Assembly: GCF_039544205.1 (NCBI RefSeq)
Contig: NZ_BAABLF010000011.1
Span: 21,310 to 85,309 of the forward strand
Length of the DNA: 64,000 nt
From: Ferrimonas gelatinilytica
GTDB taxonomy: Bacteria > Pseudomonadota > Gammaproteobacteria > Enterobacterales > Shewanellaceae
Direction of reading: 5' to 3'
Notes under the pieces: model-generated
Database searches by the model: none
What the model was told of the DNA's origin: nothing
What the model saw: only the letters and a program-made list of their open reading frames with translations
Shown here: positions 16,460-25,100 of the stretch, piece by piece
How positions within the stretch are numbered: the first letter of the stretch is position 1
Layout of the letters: the number at the start of each line of letters is the position of its first letter
Position numbers and translations under genes: made by a program

Positions 16460-17903
16460 CCGAGCCCTCCAGTGCGGTGAGCCAGACCGGGAGTGCCTCG
16501 CCCGGTAGGGGCACTGCCCCTCCTGTTTGTGACTGAATGTCCCCGCTGCGGGCATCATAGTGCCAGTAGTGATCCATCTGACTGTCCAGGCTGCTGTCGC
16601 AACTCTGCTCGCCGATCATCACGCCAAAGCAGTGATGGCCTCGCTGACGTTGGTGGCCAAGTTGCGCAAGCAGCTCTGTGGGCAGATCCGCCAGGACAAA
16701 ATCGGAGATCAACACCAGGTCCCCCAGGGCGTAGTGGGGATCGGAGAGTCGGGCCAGCGCTGCCTCCAGGGCGGGCACCACGTCGGTGCCGCCGTGGAAA
16801 CTTTGACACAGGAAGGTAACGAGGGCATCGGGGGTTTGTTGTAGATCCAGCTCGGCCAGCAGAGTAGAGAAGTTGATGAGGTAGCAGGCCCGGCCCTGGG
16901 CGAGGGCCCGGGTGGCCAGGCAGAGGGCGATCGCCTTGGCGGCCAGTTCTGGCGCGCCCTGCATCGACAGGCTGCTGTCGATGCACAGGATAAGCGGCCC
17001 CGGCTGCCGGGTGACGGTGCTGGCTTCCAGCCGCTGCACCGTGCGCCACTGCCACTGCTGTTGCCAGCCCCGGCGCTGATACTGGCTGAGGCGATGCTCC
17101 AGGTACTTGAGGTCAAACAGGGTTTCCAGCTCCGGATCGGCAAGCTGCGCCAGCTCCGCAGGCAACGCCAACGGCAGATCCCGCCCACACTCAACCCCGA
17201 ACAGCGCCTCCGGCACCGCGGCATTGGCGCGATGGGCTGGCACCCGCTCCCGGACATCAACCGGGTGATACTCGGTCTGTTCGGCGGGACGTCGTTGCCG
17301 TCCTATCTGGTCACACAGTGCCAGGATCCCGGGGTTTCCCTCCAGGTACTCTGCCCAGCGAAGCAGCTCCACCGAGGCCTGCACCGTCGGGCGATCCTCA
17401 CTGAAATCCACCAGGAATCCCGGGTCCAGCCCCATGGGTGAGAAGCGTCGGCTCAGGGCCAGAAGCTGCTCCAGCCAGGGGCGGAGCTGTGCCAGGTAGC
17501 GCTGTCGCAGCGCCTGTAACTGGGCCAGGCGCCAGTGTTGATGTTCCCCATCCAGTGCCCGTCGCCACTGGGTCAGCAGCAGGCGCACGAGGGCGGCCCG
17601 TTGGCGGGGTGCGTTACTCTGCTCCTGCCTCGCGACCCAGAACGCCCGGTTGTCCGGTAATCGACACTGCTGGCGAAAGTGCTGATAACTGCCGCTGGCG
17701 CATGCCAGTTCGACCTGCTCCGGCGGGGTCGACTCCAGCTCAGCAAGCTGCTGCTCCCACAGGGTGAAGGGGCTGGTCTCCGCCAGGATCTTCGCCGCTT
17801 GCGCCTCCAGCTTGGCCAGGGTCTGCGCCAGTTTGCGCTGCAGGCCAGGTGACTGGCGCAGTACGCTGGCGTAGTCGCTTAGCTCGCTTTCAAGGTGCAA
17901 CAT
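16455..17903 (-). CDS. viaA: VWA-domain protein ViaA, partner of RavA
   Basis: 482 residues, the size of E. coli ViaA (483). The N-terminal two thirds are helical and Gln-rich. The C-terminal von Willebrand A domain has a MIDAS motif, DSSLSM within LILCIDSSLSMQGAPE, then INFSTLLAELDL, FHGGTDVVPALEAAL and VLISDFVLADLP. In E. coli ViaA acts with the RavA ATPase, and the pair was reported to bind fumarate reductase and complex I. The start overlaps the end of ravA by 25 bases, implying coupling. The stop codon is contributed by the adjacent repeat. Confidence 0.9.
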   Translation of the reverse strand: MLHLESELSDYASVLRQSPGLQRKLAQTLAKLEAQAAKILAETSPFTLWEQQLAELESTPPEQVELACASGSYQHFRQQCRLPDNRAFWVARQEQSNAPRQRAALVRLLLTQWRRALDGEHQHWRLAQLQALRQRYLAQLRPWLEQLLALSRRFSPMGLDPGFLVDFSEDRPTVQASVELLRWAEYLEGNPGILALCDQIGRQRRPAEQTEYHPVDVRERVPAHRANAAVPEALFGVECGRDLPLALPAELAQLADPELETLFDLKYLEHRLSQYQRRGWQQQWQWRTVQRLEASTVTRQPGPLILCIDSSLSMQGAPELAAKAIALCLATRALAQGRACYLINFSTLLAELDLQQTPDALVTFLCQSFHGGTDVVPALEAALARLSDPHYALGDLVLISDFVLADLPTELLAQLGHQRQRGHHCFGVMIGEQSCDSSLDSQMDHYWHYDARSGDIQSQTGGAVPLPGEALPVWLTALEGSA

Positions 17904-19450
17904 GGTGTGACCAGGCTCTGCAGGCTATCGCAACGTAACAGCGCCAGTTCAAGCGCTTCAATCTGCGCTTCCAGGCCGGTGAGTACCTGAGTTACCAGGG
18001 GGGCGGGTACGAAGGGCGTATGGGCTCGTGGGCGGTAGTCGTCCAGGAACGCGGCGGTGCTGTCGAGGCGTTCCATCAGTCTTTGGCGTTGCCGGGAAAG
18101 GGCATCGAGCAGGGTTGCCAGGGTTGCCTCATCCCGCTCCGGGCGAGGGTCACCTTTACGGTGAAGCAGGGGCGGCAGAAAGGGCTCCACATGGAAGCCG
18201 CTCTGTTCGAAACGCCCCTGCTCTTCATAGCGGATCTCCAAGATGCCGGACGGCTTAAAGCGGCACTGAACATTTTCCCGCAGCGGCCCCAGTGGGTCGA
18301 AGGGGTGAAAGGGGGTATCGCTGCTCATCTGGCTGCGATGAACATAGAAGTCGAAATGAACCGGATCACGACGGCGGTGCTCATGACGGGCGGTGGCCTG
18401 AACATAGAAAAATCCCCCCCTATCTGGGCGTGCCGCTCCCTCATTGGCGAAGAAGAATTGCTGGGGAAAAAACTCCACCGTATCGAAGACATCCTCCTCG
18501 AAGAAGAGCAGGCTGTGGAGCTGTTGCTCCAGGGCGTCAAGCTCCGAGTGACAGGCGGAGTGATCCTCCTGGGCCAGGGTGTCCACCACCAACTGCTGGA
18601 TCGCCTCTCGTTGGCTCGGTTCCTGCCAGAGAACGTGGCGCAGCAGTAGCAGATCGCTGTAGTTGGTCTCTGCACGGCCACAGAGGTAGGCGGATGCCTT
18701 GAGAAGGGCTGCGGCCTGGTGCCAGCGCCGGTCCGATATGTAGAGATGGTCCGGCAGGGCGGCCTTGATACGGCGGATCGCCGCCAGGCTGTCCGGGCCG
18801 ATCCGCACGGACGGGTATGCTTGCTGCCATCCTTGCCACTCATCCCGACGGATCGGCTGGTCAGGGGTGACGGGCCGATCCGCAGCGGGTTGGTTTAGGA
18901 GGGTGGCAAAATGGTCCCACTGCTGGGTGGGTTCGGTGACCAGGCGAACCAGAAAGCGGTCGTACAGGGCCTCCAGCCCCTGATCCGGCTCGGGCAGTTC
19001 GTTGGAAGCGGCCAACACCCCCATCAGAGGCACCGGCAGCATCTCTTCCCCATTACGAAAGCGCCTTTCATTGACCAAAGTCAGCAGGGTATTGAGGATG
19101 GCGGGACTGGACTTGAACAGCTCATCCAGGAAGGCTACTTCGGCGCTGGGCAGGTAGCCCTGGACCCGGCGCTCGTAGCGGTCGGCTTTCAGCGCCTGAA
19201 TGGAGACTGGACCGAAGATCTCATCCGGGGTGCTGAACCGGTTCATCAGGAACTCGAAGTAGCTTGTTTGCTCGAAGGCGGCGGCCACGCGACGGGCCAG
19301 CAGGCTTTTGGCGGTGCCGGGAGGGCCGAACAGGAAACTGTGCTGGCCGGCGAGGGTGGCCAGCAGGGTCACCGCCAACGCTTCCTCCCGTTCATGCAGG
19401 CCTTGGCCGAGGCTTTGCAGCAGTGAAGTCAGGCGTTGTGTCAGGGGCAC
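17879..19450 (-). CDS. ravA: MoxR-type AAA+ ATPase RavA
   Basis: 523 residues (E. coli RavA 498). Walker A GPPGTAKS at 42-49 and Walker B VAFLDELFK. RavA-like blocks include FEFLMNRFSTPDEIFGPVSIQALK, split as FLMNRFSTPDEIFGP and SIQALK, plus SPAILNTLLTLVNERRFRNG, AASNELPEPD, GLEALYDRFLVRL and YISDRRWHQA. The C-terminal part corresponds to the LARA region. It forms hexamers and works with ViaA. The start is GTG with GGAG seven bases upstream. It lies in a ravA-viaA operon facing frdCAB. Confidence 0.92.
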   Translation of the reverse strand: MPLTQRLTSLLQSLGQGLHEREEALAVTLLATLAGQHSFLFGPPGTAKSLLARRVAAAFEQTSYFEFLMNRFSTPDEIFGPVSIQALKADRYERRVQGYLPSAEVAFLDELFKSSPAILNTLLTLVNERRFRNGEEMLPVPLMGVLAASNELPEPDQGLEALYDRFLVRLVTEPTQQWDHFATLLNQPAADRPVTPDQPIRRDEWQGWQQAYPSVRIGPDSLAAIRRIKAALPDHLYISDRRWHQAAALLKASAYLCGRAETNYSDLLLLRHVLWQEPSQREAIQQLVVDTLAQEDHSACHSELDALEQQLHSLLFFEEDVFDTVEFFPQQFFFANEGAARPDRGGFFYVQATARHEHRRRDPVHFDFYVHRSQMSSDTPFHPFDPLGPLRENVQCRFKPSGILEIRYEEQGRFEQSGFHVEPFLPPLLHRKGDPRPERDEATLATLLDALSRQRQRLMERLDSTAAFLDDYRPRAHTPFVPAPLVTQVLTGLEAQIEALELALLRCDSLQSLVTPCCTLKAS

Positions 19451-20028
19451 AGGCTATCTCCAGGGGGGGTGATGGAAAAGGTTGCAATGAAGAGGGGATG
19501 GGGGCACCCAATGCGCGGCATCAGGTCCCAGCTCAGAGTGTGAAATAGAGGACCACTCTGCGCCACAGCCACCCTGAGACCATGCTCTTCTGCTCATGAG
19601 TGGCAGGATAGAAGGCATTGCCCTCCTCCTGCTGTGAGCCTGGTGGCATTGTTGGGATCCTCTCGGTGGCAATCGGGTGAAGCGATCATTTTTGAGCTTT
19701 ATAAAGCTAGGTTTACCGAGTCCGACTCCGGCAGGGGTCGGCAGGTGAAGCCGAATTTCGGGTTACTACTTCTAAGCGCCTGCCCCTTTTCCTGCAAGCT
19801 GTGCAACCGGCGGAAGCCCTTATGGGGACCGCCGACGATTCTTGCCCCACAGACCCCGTTACCCTTTCCATTTAATTGAACGGAAATCATTTTTTTTCTG
19901 GTGGGTGAATTCTGGTTTTGCAAAGTGGGGTGTCGCCGACTAGGTTGGTGATTGGCAGCTAAGCTGGCGACCAAGGAAAGGGTTGTGCTGCCCCATAGAC
20001 GTTTAACAACGATTGAGGGAATTTCAGC
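19451..20028. other. Intergenic region between ravA and the subtilisin gene
   Basis: 578 bases holding the divergent upstream regions of ravA and the protease gene. Short open frames on both strands lack ribosome sites and convincing composition. A small imperfect hairpin (CCGAC..CC / GG.GTCGG) lies near 19721-19741. I see no RNA gene or repeat. Confidence 0.4.
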
Positions 20029-21627
20029 ATGACAAGAGTCACCACTTCATTGGGCTTATCCGCCCTGGCGCTGGCAATGTTCGCGGGCTCGGCAGCTGCC
20101 GACGAGGGATCGGCCCGTTACATCGTCAAATACCAGGCAGGCCAGGGGGCCGCCGTGCAGGCCGCCGTCGCGGCTCAGCAGGGTCAGGTAATGCGGGAAC
20201 TCAGTGCCCGTCACGCCATCTCTGTTAGTTTGCCTCAGGGCCGCGCCGACGCTCTGGCCAGACACCCCCACGTGGAGTTTCTGGAGGAGGATGTAAAACG
20301 CTTCCCGATGGCGGAAACTACGCCCTATGGGGTTATCCAGGTTCAGGGGGATCAACTGGGCCTGAACGCCTCGGCCCCCACCAAAGTCTGTATTATCGAC
20401 TCGGGCTATGACCTCGCCCACGAGGACCTGCTCAGTGCCGGGGTCGATGGCACCAATGATTCTGGTACCGGTAACTGGTTTACCGACGAGAACGGCCACG
20501 GTACCCATGTTGCGGGCACCATTGCGGCGGCCTCAAACAACGGGATCGGGGTGGTTGGCGTGGTGTCTGACCCGGGCCTGAATCTTCATATTATTAAGGT
20601 GTTCGGTGCCGATGGCTGGGCCTATTCCTCCGGCCTGGTGGCGGCCCTGGATGCCTGTAAGGCGGCCCGCGGTGCCAATGAAAATCTGGTGATCAACATG
20701 AGCCTCGGCGGAAGTCGCAAGAGCCGTTTCGAGGAGCAGGCGTTCGCTCAGGCGGACAGCGAGGGGATCCTCAGTGTTGCGGCGGCAGGTAACGATGGCA
20801 CCACCCGAGACTCCTTCCCGGCCTCCTACGGTTCGGTGGTCTCCGTGGCCGCGATCGATGAGCAGAAACAGATTGCCAGCTTTTCACAGCAAAACGCACA
20901 GGTTGAGTTCTCTGGTCCTGGTGTGGCAGTCCTCTCTACGGTCCCCATGGGCACTGCCAGCGTGGCCAGCCTGACGGCAAACAATACCGATTATGCCGCT
21001 GAGGGGATGGAGGATTCCCCTTCCGGCTCGGCCAGCGGTGAAATGGTGGATTGTGGCTTGGGCGAGTCCGCCTGCGCCGCCGCAGGCGGTAAGGTCTGCT
21101 TGATTAGCCGCGGTAACATCTCCTTCGCTGATAAGGTTCTTAACTGTCAGGCCGGGGGTGGCAGCGCGGCGGTGATCTTCAACAACGAACCGGGGATGCT
21201 GTACGGCACCTTGGGAGGGGTGGCCACCAACATCCCGTCCGTTGGGATCAGCGATGTGGATGGGGCGACCCTGTTGCAGGCGCTCTCTTCCGGGGTGGTC
21301 AATGCGTCCGTCGATGTGGGAGCCGGCAACTACGCCTACTTCAACGGCACTTCCATGGCGACCCCCCATGTGGTGGCGGTCGCGGCCCTGGTTTGGAGCA
21401 ACCACAGTAGCTGCAGCAATGTTGATATCCGTAATGCTCTGGCAGCAACCGCAGAAGATCTGGGTGCGACGGGCCGTGACAATGCCTATGGCTACGGCTT
21501 GGTCCAGGCGAAACTGGCCAGCGACTACCTGACCACTTATGGCTGTGCCGGTGATGGCAGCAATGGGGGTGACGGTGGTAATGGCGGCGGTGGCGGTGGC
21601 GGCAAGGGCAAGCCGAAGCGCCTCTAA
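20029..21627 (+). CDS. Secreted subtilisin-like serine protease (S8) with PA insert
   Basis: 532 residues. Signal peptide 1-24 (ending AGSAAA/DE), then an I9 inhibitor-like propeptide (ARYIVKYQAGQG to about 95). The triad is clear: Asp124 in CIIDSGYD, His157 in DENGHGTHVAGT, and Ser442 in YFNGTSMATPHV. Between His and Ser, residues about 315-435 form a protease-associated (PA) insert with paired Cys (VDCGLGESACAAAGGKVCLISRG is split here as VDCGLGESAC and KVCLISRG). The C-terminus is a Gly-rich tail ending GKGKPKRL, with no sorting helix. It probably degrades extracellular protein. AGGGAATTTCAGC precedes the ATG. Confidence 0.93.
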   Translation: MTRVTTSLGLSALALAMFAGSAAADEGSARYIVKYQAGQGAAVQAAVAAQQGQVMRELSARHAISVSLPQGRADALARHPHVEFLEEDVKRFPMAETTPYGVIQVQGDQLGLNASAPTKVCIIDSGYDLAHEDLLSAGVDGTNDSGTGNWFTDENGHGTHVAGTIAAASNNGIGVVGVVSDPGLNLHIIKVFGADGWAYSSGLVAALDACKAARGANENLVINMSLGGSRKSRFEEQAFAQADSEGILSVAAAGNDGTTRDSFPASYGSVVSVAAIDEQKQIASFSQQNAQVEFSGPGVAVLSTVPMGTASVASLTANNTDYAAEGMEDSPSGSASGEMVDCGLGESACAAAGGKVCLISRGNISFADKVLNCQAGGGSAAVIFNNEPGMLYGTLGGVATNIPSVGISDVDGATLLQALSSGVVNASVDVGAGNYAYFNGTSMATPHVVAVAALVWSNHSSCSNVDIRNALAATAEDLGATGRDNAYGYGLVQAKLASDYLTTYGCAGDGSNGGDGGNGGGGGGGKGKPKRL

Positions 21628-21653
21628 AGCTGAAACTGACACCCAGTAAAAAT

Positions 21654-21681
21654 AAAAAACCGGCCTGATGGCCGGTTTTTT
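21654..21681. terminator. Bidirectional terminator between the subtilisin gene and accC
   Basis: AAAAAACCGGCC / GGCCGGTTTTTT with a TGAT loop. It is symmetrical and serves both convergent genes. Confidence 0.92.
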
Positions 21682-21699
21682 ATTGTCTCGAGGCGACGA

Positions 21700-23046
21700 T
21701 TAACGCTCCGCTTCGAGTTTCTTCTCCAGGTAGTGGATGTTGGTGCCACCGTTCTGGAAGTTCTCATCGTCCATGATCCGCTGCTGCAGCGGAACGTTAC
21801 ACTTGATCCCGTCCACCACTAGCTCGCGCAGGGCGTTGCGCATCCGGGCGATGGCGATGCCGCGATTCTCTCCATAAGTGATCAGCTTGCCGATCATGGA
21901 GTCGTAGTGCGGCGGCACTGTGTAGCCCGCATAGATATGGGAGTCCCAGCGGATCCCCATACCACCGGGCGGGTGGAAGTGCTCGATCTTACCCGGAGAG
22001 GGCATGAAGGTTTCCGGGTCTTCGGCGTTGATGCGGCACTCGATGGCATGGCCACGTAGATGAACGTCATCCTGGGTAATGGAGAGGGGCTGACCTGCGG
22101 CGATCCTCAGCTGCTCCTTGATCAGGTCGACCCCTGTCACCATCTCGGTGACGGGATGCTCCACCTGGATCCGGGTATTCATTTCGATGAAGTAGAATTC
22201 GCCGTTCTCGTAGAGGAACTCGAAGGTTCCCGCACCGCGGTAGCCGATCTCAACGCAGGCGCGGGCACAACGTTCACCGATAAACTTGCGCATTTCGGTG
22301 CTGATCCCCGGCGCCGGGGCTTCCTCGACCACTTTCTGATGGCGACGCTGCATGGAGCAGTCCCGCTCACCGAGATGGATGGCATTGCCCTGCCCGTCTG
22401 CCAGAACCTGAACTTCGACGTGACGGGGGTTTTCCAGGAATTTCTCCATGTACACCACGGAGTTGCCGAAGAAGCTTCCCGCTTCGGACTGGGTCACGCT
22501 GATCGCTTCAAGCAGCTCGCTCTCTTTGCGAACCACCCGCATACCGCGACCGCCGCCGCCACCGGCTGCCTTGATGATCACCGGGTAGCCGATGCGCTTG
22601 GCGATCTGCAGGTTGCGCTGGTTGTCGTCGGTCAGGGGACCGTCAGAGCCGGGAACGCAGGGTACGCCAGCTTTTTTCATCGCTTCGATGGCGGATACCT
22701 TGTCGCCCATGAGGCGGATGGTCTCCGCTTTCGGGCCGATGAAGATAAAGCCACTTTTCTCGACCTGCTCGGCAAAGTCGGCGTTTTCCGACAGGAAGCC
22801 GTAGCCGGGGTGGATGGCGATGGCATCGGTGACCTCGGCAGCGGCGATCAGGGAGGGAACATTAAGGTAGCTCTCCGTTGCCGGCGCGTTGCCGATGCAG
22901 ATGGTTTCATCCGCCAATAGGACATGTTTAAGGTCGCGGTCGGCGGTGGAGTGCACCGCCACGGTTTTGATCCCAAGTTCGCGGCAAGCGCGAAGGATCC
23001 GCAAGGCTATCTCGCCACGGTTGGCGATCACCACTTTATCCAACAT
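21700..23046 (-). CDS. accC: Acetyl-CoA carboxylase, biotin carboxylase subunit
   Basis: 448 residues (E. coli 449). ATP-grasp enzyme that carboxylates the biotin on AccB with bicarbonate and ATP, the first step of fatty-acid synthesis. Landmarks: VIANRGEIALRILRAC, AIHPGYGFLSENADFAE, the Gly-rich lid KAAGGGGGRGMRVV, the metal and substrate region RDCSMQRRHQKVVEEAPAP, and FIEMNTRIQVEHPVTE. It is the last gene of aroQ-accB-accC, 11 bases after accB. Confidence 0.97.
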   Translation of the reverse strand: MLDKVVIANRGEIALRILRACRELGIKTVAVHSTADRDLKHVLLADETICIGNAPATESYLNVPSLIAAAEVTDAIAIHPGYGFLSENADFAEQVEKSGFIFIGPKAETIRLMGDKVSAIEAMKKAGVPCVPGSDGPLTDDNQRNLQIAKRIGYPVIIKAAGGGGGRGMRVVRKESELLEAISVTQSEAGSFFGNSVVYMEKFLENPRHVEVQVLADGQGNAIHLGERDCSMQRRHQKVVEEAPAPGISTEMRKFIGERCARACVEIGYRGAGTFEFLYENGEFYFIEMNTRIQVEHPVTEMVTGVDLIKEQLRIAAGQPLSITQDDVHLRGHAIECRINAEDPETFMPSPGKIEHFHPPGGMGIRWDSHIYAGYTVPPHYDSMIGKLITYGENRGIAIARMRNALRELVVDGIKCNVPLQQRIMDDENFQNGGTNIHYLEKKLEAER

Positions 23047-23057
23047 GAGGCGCTTCC

Positions 23058-23522
23058 TTACTCAATGATGAACAGCGGCTCGTCAAACTCCACCGGGGAG
23101 CCGTTTTCCGCCAGGACCGCTTTTACTACGCCGGACTTGTCCGCTTCGATCTGGTTCATCATCTTCATTGCTTCGATGATGCAGAGGGTGTCGCCTGCAT
23201 TGACGGTGTCGCCCACCTCAACGAACGGCTTGGCGCCCGGGGTCGGGGCACGGTAGAAGCTACCAACCATGGGGGACTTCACCTGGTGGCCATTGACGAC
23301 CGGGGCCGCGTCATCGCTGGCCGGTGCAGCGGGGGTGGAGGCCGGAGCTGCGGGCGCCGGTGCAGCGGCGGCCGGTGCTGGGAGGGCGTAGCTCATCGGC
23401 ATGGGGGCCGCCGCATGGGTGCTGGCGATACGCACGCTCTCCTCACCCTCGGTGATCTCCAGCTCGGCGATACCGGATTCCTGTACCAGTTCGATCAGTT
23501 TCTTAATTTTGCGAATGTCCAT
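23058..23522 (-). CDS. accB: Acetyl-CoA carboxylase, biotin carboxyl carrier protein
   Basis: 154 residues. An N-terminal segment (MDIRKIKKLIELVQESGIAE) is followed by an Ala/Pro-rich flexible linker at about 36-72 and a C-terminal biotinyl domain. The target lysine is in EAMKMMNQIEADKSG, with the usual Met on both sides. It carries carboxybiotin between AccC and the AccAD transferase. It follows aroQ with an 8-base gap and precedes accC. Confidence 0.97.
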   Translation of the reverse strand: MDIRKIKKLIELVQESGIAELEITEGEESVRIASTHAAAPMPMSYALPAPAAAAPAPAAPASTPAAPASDDAAPVVNGHQVKSPMVGSFYRAPTPGAKPFVEVGDTVNAGDTLCIIEAMKMMNQIEADKSGVVKAVLAENGSPVEFDEPLFIIE

Positions 23523-23530
23523 AATGGCGC

Positions 23531-23992
23531 TTAATCCTGTTGCTCAGTGTGAGGTTGTTGCAAATAGTGTTTGGCCGCGTCCAGGGCGAAGTGATAGCCC
23601 TGGGCGCCCAGTCCGCAGATCACGCCCTGCGCCACATCCGAAAAGTAGGAGTGGTGGCGGAAGGGTTCCCGGGCGTGCACGTTGGATAGGTGAATCTCGA
23701 TAAAGGGGATGGCCACCGCCAGCAGCGCGTCCCGAAGGGCAACGCTGGTATGGGTAAAGGCAGCGGGGTTGATCAGGACAAAGTCAGCATCGCTCTTGTG
23801 GAGAGTGTCGATCAGCTCCGCTTCGCTGTTGCTCTGCGTGTGCGTGAGGGTTAACCCGGCACGCTCGGCTTCGCTGCGCAGCCCTTCAACGATCTCGTCC
23901 AAGGTCTGATGGCCGTAGTGACCCGGCTCTCGCCGCCCCAGCAGGTTGAGGTTCGGCCCATTGAGCAGCAGAATTTTCGCTTTGTCAGCCAT
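23531..23992 (-). CDS. aroQ: 3-dehydroquinate dehydratase, type II
   Basis: 153 residues. Third step of the shikimate pathway, dehydroquinate to dehydroshikimate. Signatures: ILLLNGPNLNLLGRREPGHYG (split as LLNGPNLNLLG and RREPGHYG, with the catalytic Arg and Tyr), QSNSEAELID, INPAAFTHTSVALRDAL and EIHLSNVHAREPFRHHSY (His and Arg of the active site). The ATG at 23992 is chosen for the GGAG seven bases upstream; an earlier ATG at 24034 would add 14 unrelated residues. Confidence 0.96.
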   Translation of the reverse strand: MADKAKILLLNGPNLNLLGRREPGHYGHQTLDEIVEGLRSEAERAGLTLTHTQSNSEAELIDTLHKSDADFVLINPAAFTHTSVALRDALLAVAIPFIEIHLSNVHAREPFRHHSYFSDVAQGVICGLGAQGYHFALDAAKHYLQQPHTEQQD

Positions 23993-24047
23993 CGTGTCTC
24001 CATCCCCATTAAACCGGAGGCGAAAAGTCGGCATCTTATCTCTTCTA

Positions 24048-24073
24048 AGAAAAAACGCCGGCTAGGCAGCCGG
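24048..24073 (-). terminator. Terminator after arfB
   Basis: On the minus strand, CCGGCT / AGCCGG with a short loop, followed by CG and six T residues. It lies between arfB and aroQ, so it separates arfB from the acc operon. Confidence 0.75.
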
Positions 24074-24158
24074 TTTATGATTTGTGGAGCCATTATAACG
24101 ACATCAAAGGATTTGGCAGCAGTTTACTGGTCTAATCTCTGCTCAATCGCCGCAATCT

Positions 24159-24575
24159 TCACTCGTCACGGGTTTGCCGCCGCAGGACCTTGGTTTGGCC
24201 GTGGCGCTTCTTGCTGTCGACTCGCCGACGCTGGGAGGCCTTGGTGGGCTTGGTAGCTATCCGTTTTTTGCGCACCACCATCACCTGCTCGATCATCGCT
24301 TTCAGCCTCGCCAGGGCGTCCTGACGGTTCATCTCCTGGGAGCGGTATTGCTGCGCCTTGATGATGATTTTTCCCCCCGCGGTGAGGTTGGGATGGGGGC
24401 GTTGCAGCAGGCGCTGCTGGTAGATCTCTGGCAGCGAGGAGGCGCGGATGTCAAAAATCAGCTGGATAGCACTGCTGGTCTTGTTCACATGCTGACCGCC
24501 GGGACCGCTGGCCCGGATCATCTGGAATTCGAGTTCATGGGCGGGAATGGTAACCCGCTGGGATAGTGTGAGCAT
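24159..24575 (-). CDS. arfB: Ribosome-rescue peptidyl-tRNA hydrolase ArfB
   Basis: 138 residues. The catalytic GGQ motif lies in RASGPGGQHVNKTSSAIQL, the release-factor domain-3 fold. A long basic C-terminal tail (VVRKKRIATKPTKASQRRR and onward to LRRQTRDE) matches the ArfB/YaeJ tail that enters the empty mRNA channel of stalled ribosomes. The length equals the family norm (about 140). It rescues non-stop ribosomes independently of tmRNA. Confidence 0.93.
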   Translation of the reverse strand: MLTLSQRVTIPAHELEFQMIRASGPGGQHVNKTSSAIQLIFDIRASSLPEIYQQRLLQRPHPNLTAGGKIIIKAQQYRSQEMNRQDALARLKAMIEQVMVVRKKRIATKPTKASQRRRVDSKKRHGQTKVLRRQTRDE

Positions 24576-24617
24576 GTCGCCATGGTAGCGCCAATGGGGG
24601 CTAAATTCATCCGTGGG

Positions 24618-25040
24618 TTACTGGCTAAGCAGGGCACCCAAAGCCTCGTCGCCAATATAGGTGTCGAAATCCACCGATTTGCCATCTTTTATCAGGTCGA
24701 TAACCGGGCGGCGCGCATAGCGTTTGGCATCTTCGAGTTTGGTTGGCAGCTTTGCCTGCACCTGATACTTCCCCTGGGCCTTGGCATGAAACACCAGGTA
24801 GAAGGGGCGGGACACCACCAATTCATGAAACTCCTTGTGGAAAAGGAAGGGGTTGATGTAACGCAGCGCGACCACCTGCTTGCCTTCTGTCAACGAGAGG
24901 CGCTCACTGTGGGGGGAAACTTGGGTGCCATTGAGGGAGGTGGCGTAGAACCCTTTGGGCAGATAGAGGTCGGCGCTCAGGGCCCAAAGCGGCACAAAGC
25001 ACAGCGACAGGAACAGGGCACAACGGGTTACTCCGGTCAT
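24618..25040 (-). CDS. Secreted DUF2057 (YccT-like) protein
   Basis: 140 residues. The ATG at 25040 follows AAGGAG and begins a signal peptide (MTGVTRCALFLSLCFVPLWALSA is split here as MTGVTRCALFLSL and CFVPLWALSA). The mature part (LYLPKGFYATSLNGTQV, VALRYINPFLFHKEFHELV, PFYLVFHA) fits the DUF2057/UPF0319 family, whose role is unknown. A longer in-frame start at 25193 would add a Cys- and Arg-rich stretch with no family match. The leader contains the hairpin at 25056-25100. Confidence 0.82.
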   Translation of the reverse strand: MTGVTRCALFLSLCFVPLWALSADLYLPKGFYATSLNGTQVSPHSERLSLTEGKQVVALRYINPFLFHKEFHELVVSRPFYLVFHAKAQGKYQVQAKLPTKLEDAKRYARRPVIDLIKDGKSVDFDTYIGDEALGALLSQ

Positions 25041-25055
25041 CAGCTCTCCTTTTCC

Positions 25056-25100
25056 ACCGAGGGGGGGGCCACGCCTCCCCCGAGTATAGCCCCCCTCGGT
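25056..25100 (-). promoter_or_regulatory. Stem-loop in the leader of the DUF2057 gene
   Basis: ACCGAGGGGGG at 25056-25066 pairs perfectly with CCCCCCTCGGT at 25090-25100. The base of the stem is only a few bases from the AAGGAG ribosome site on the minus strand. The loop contains TATACT, a possible -10 element. Whether it is a leader structure or part of a promoter cannot be decided. Confidence 0.45.
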
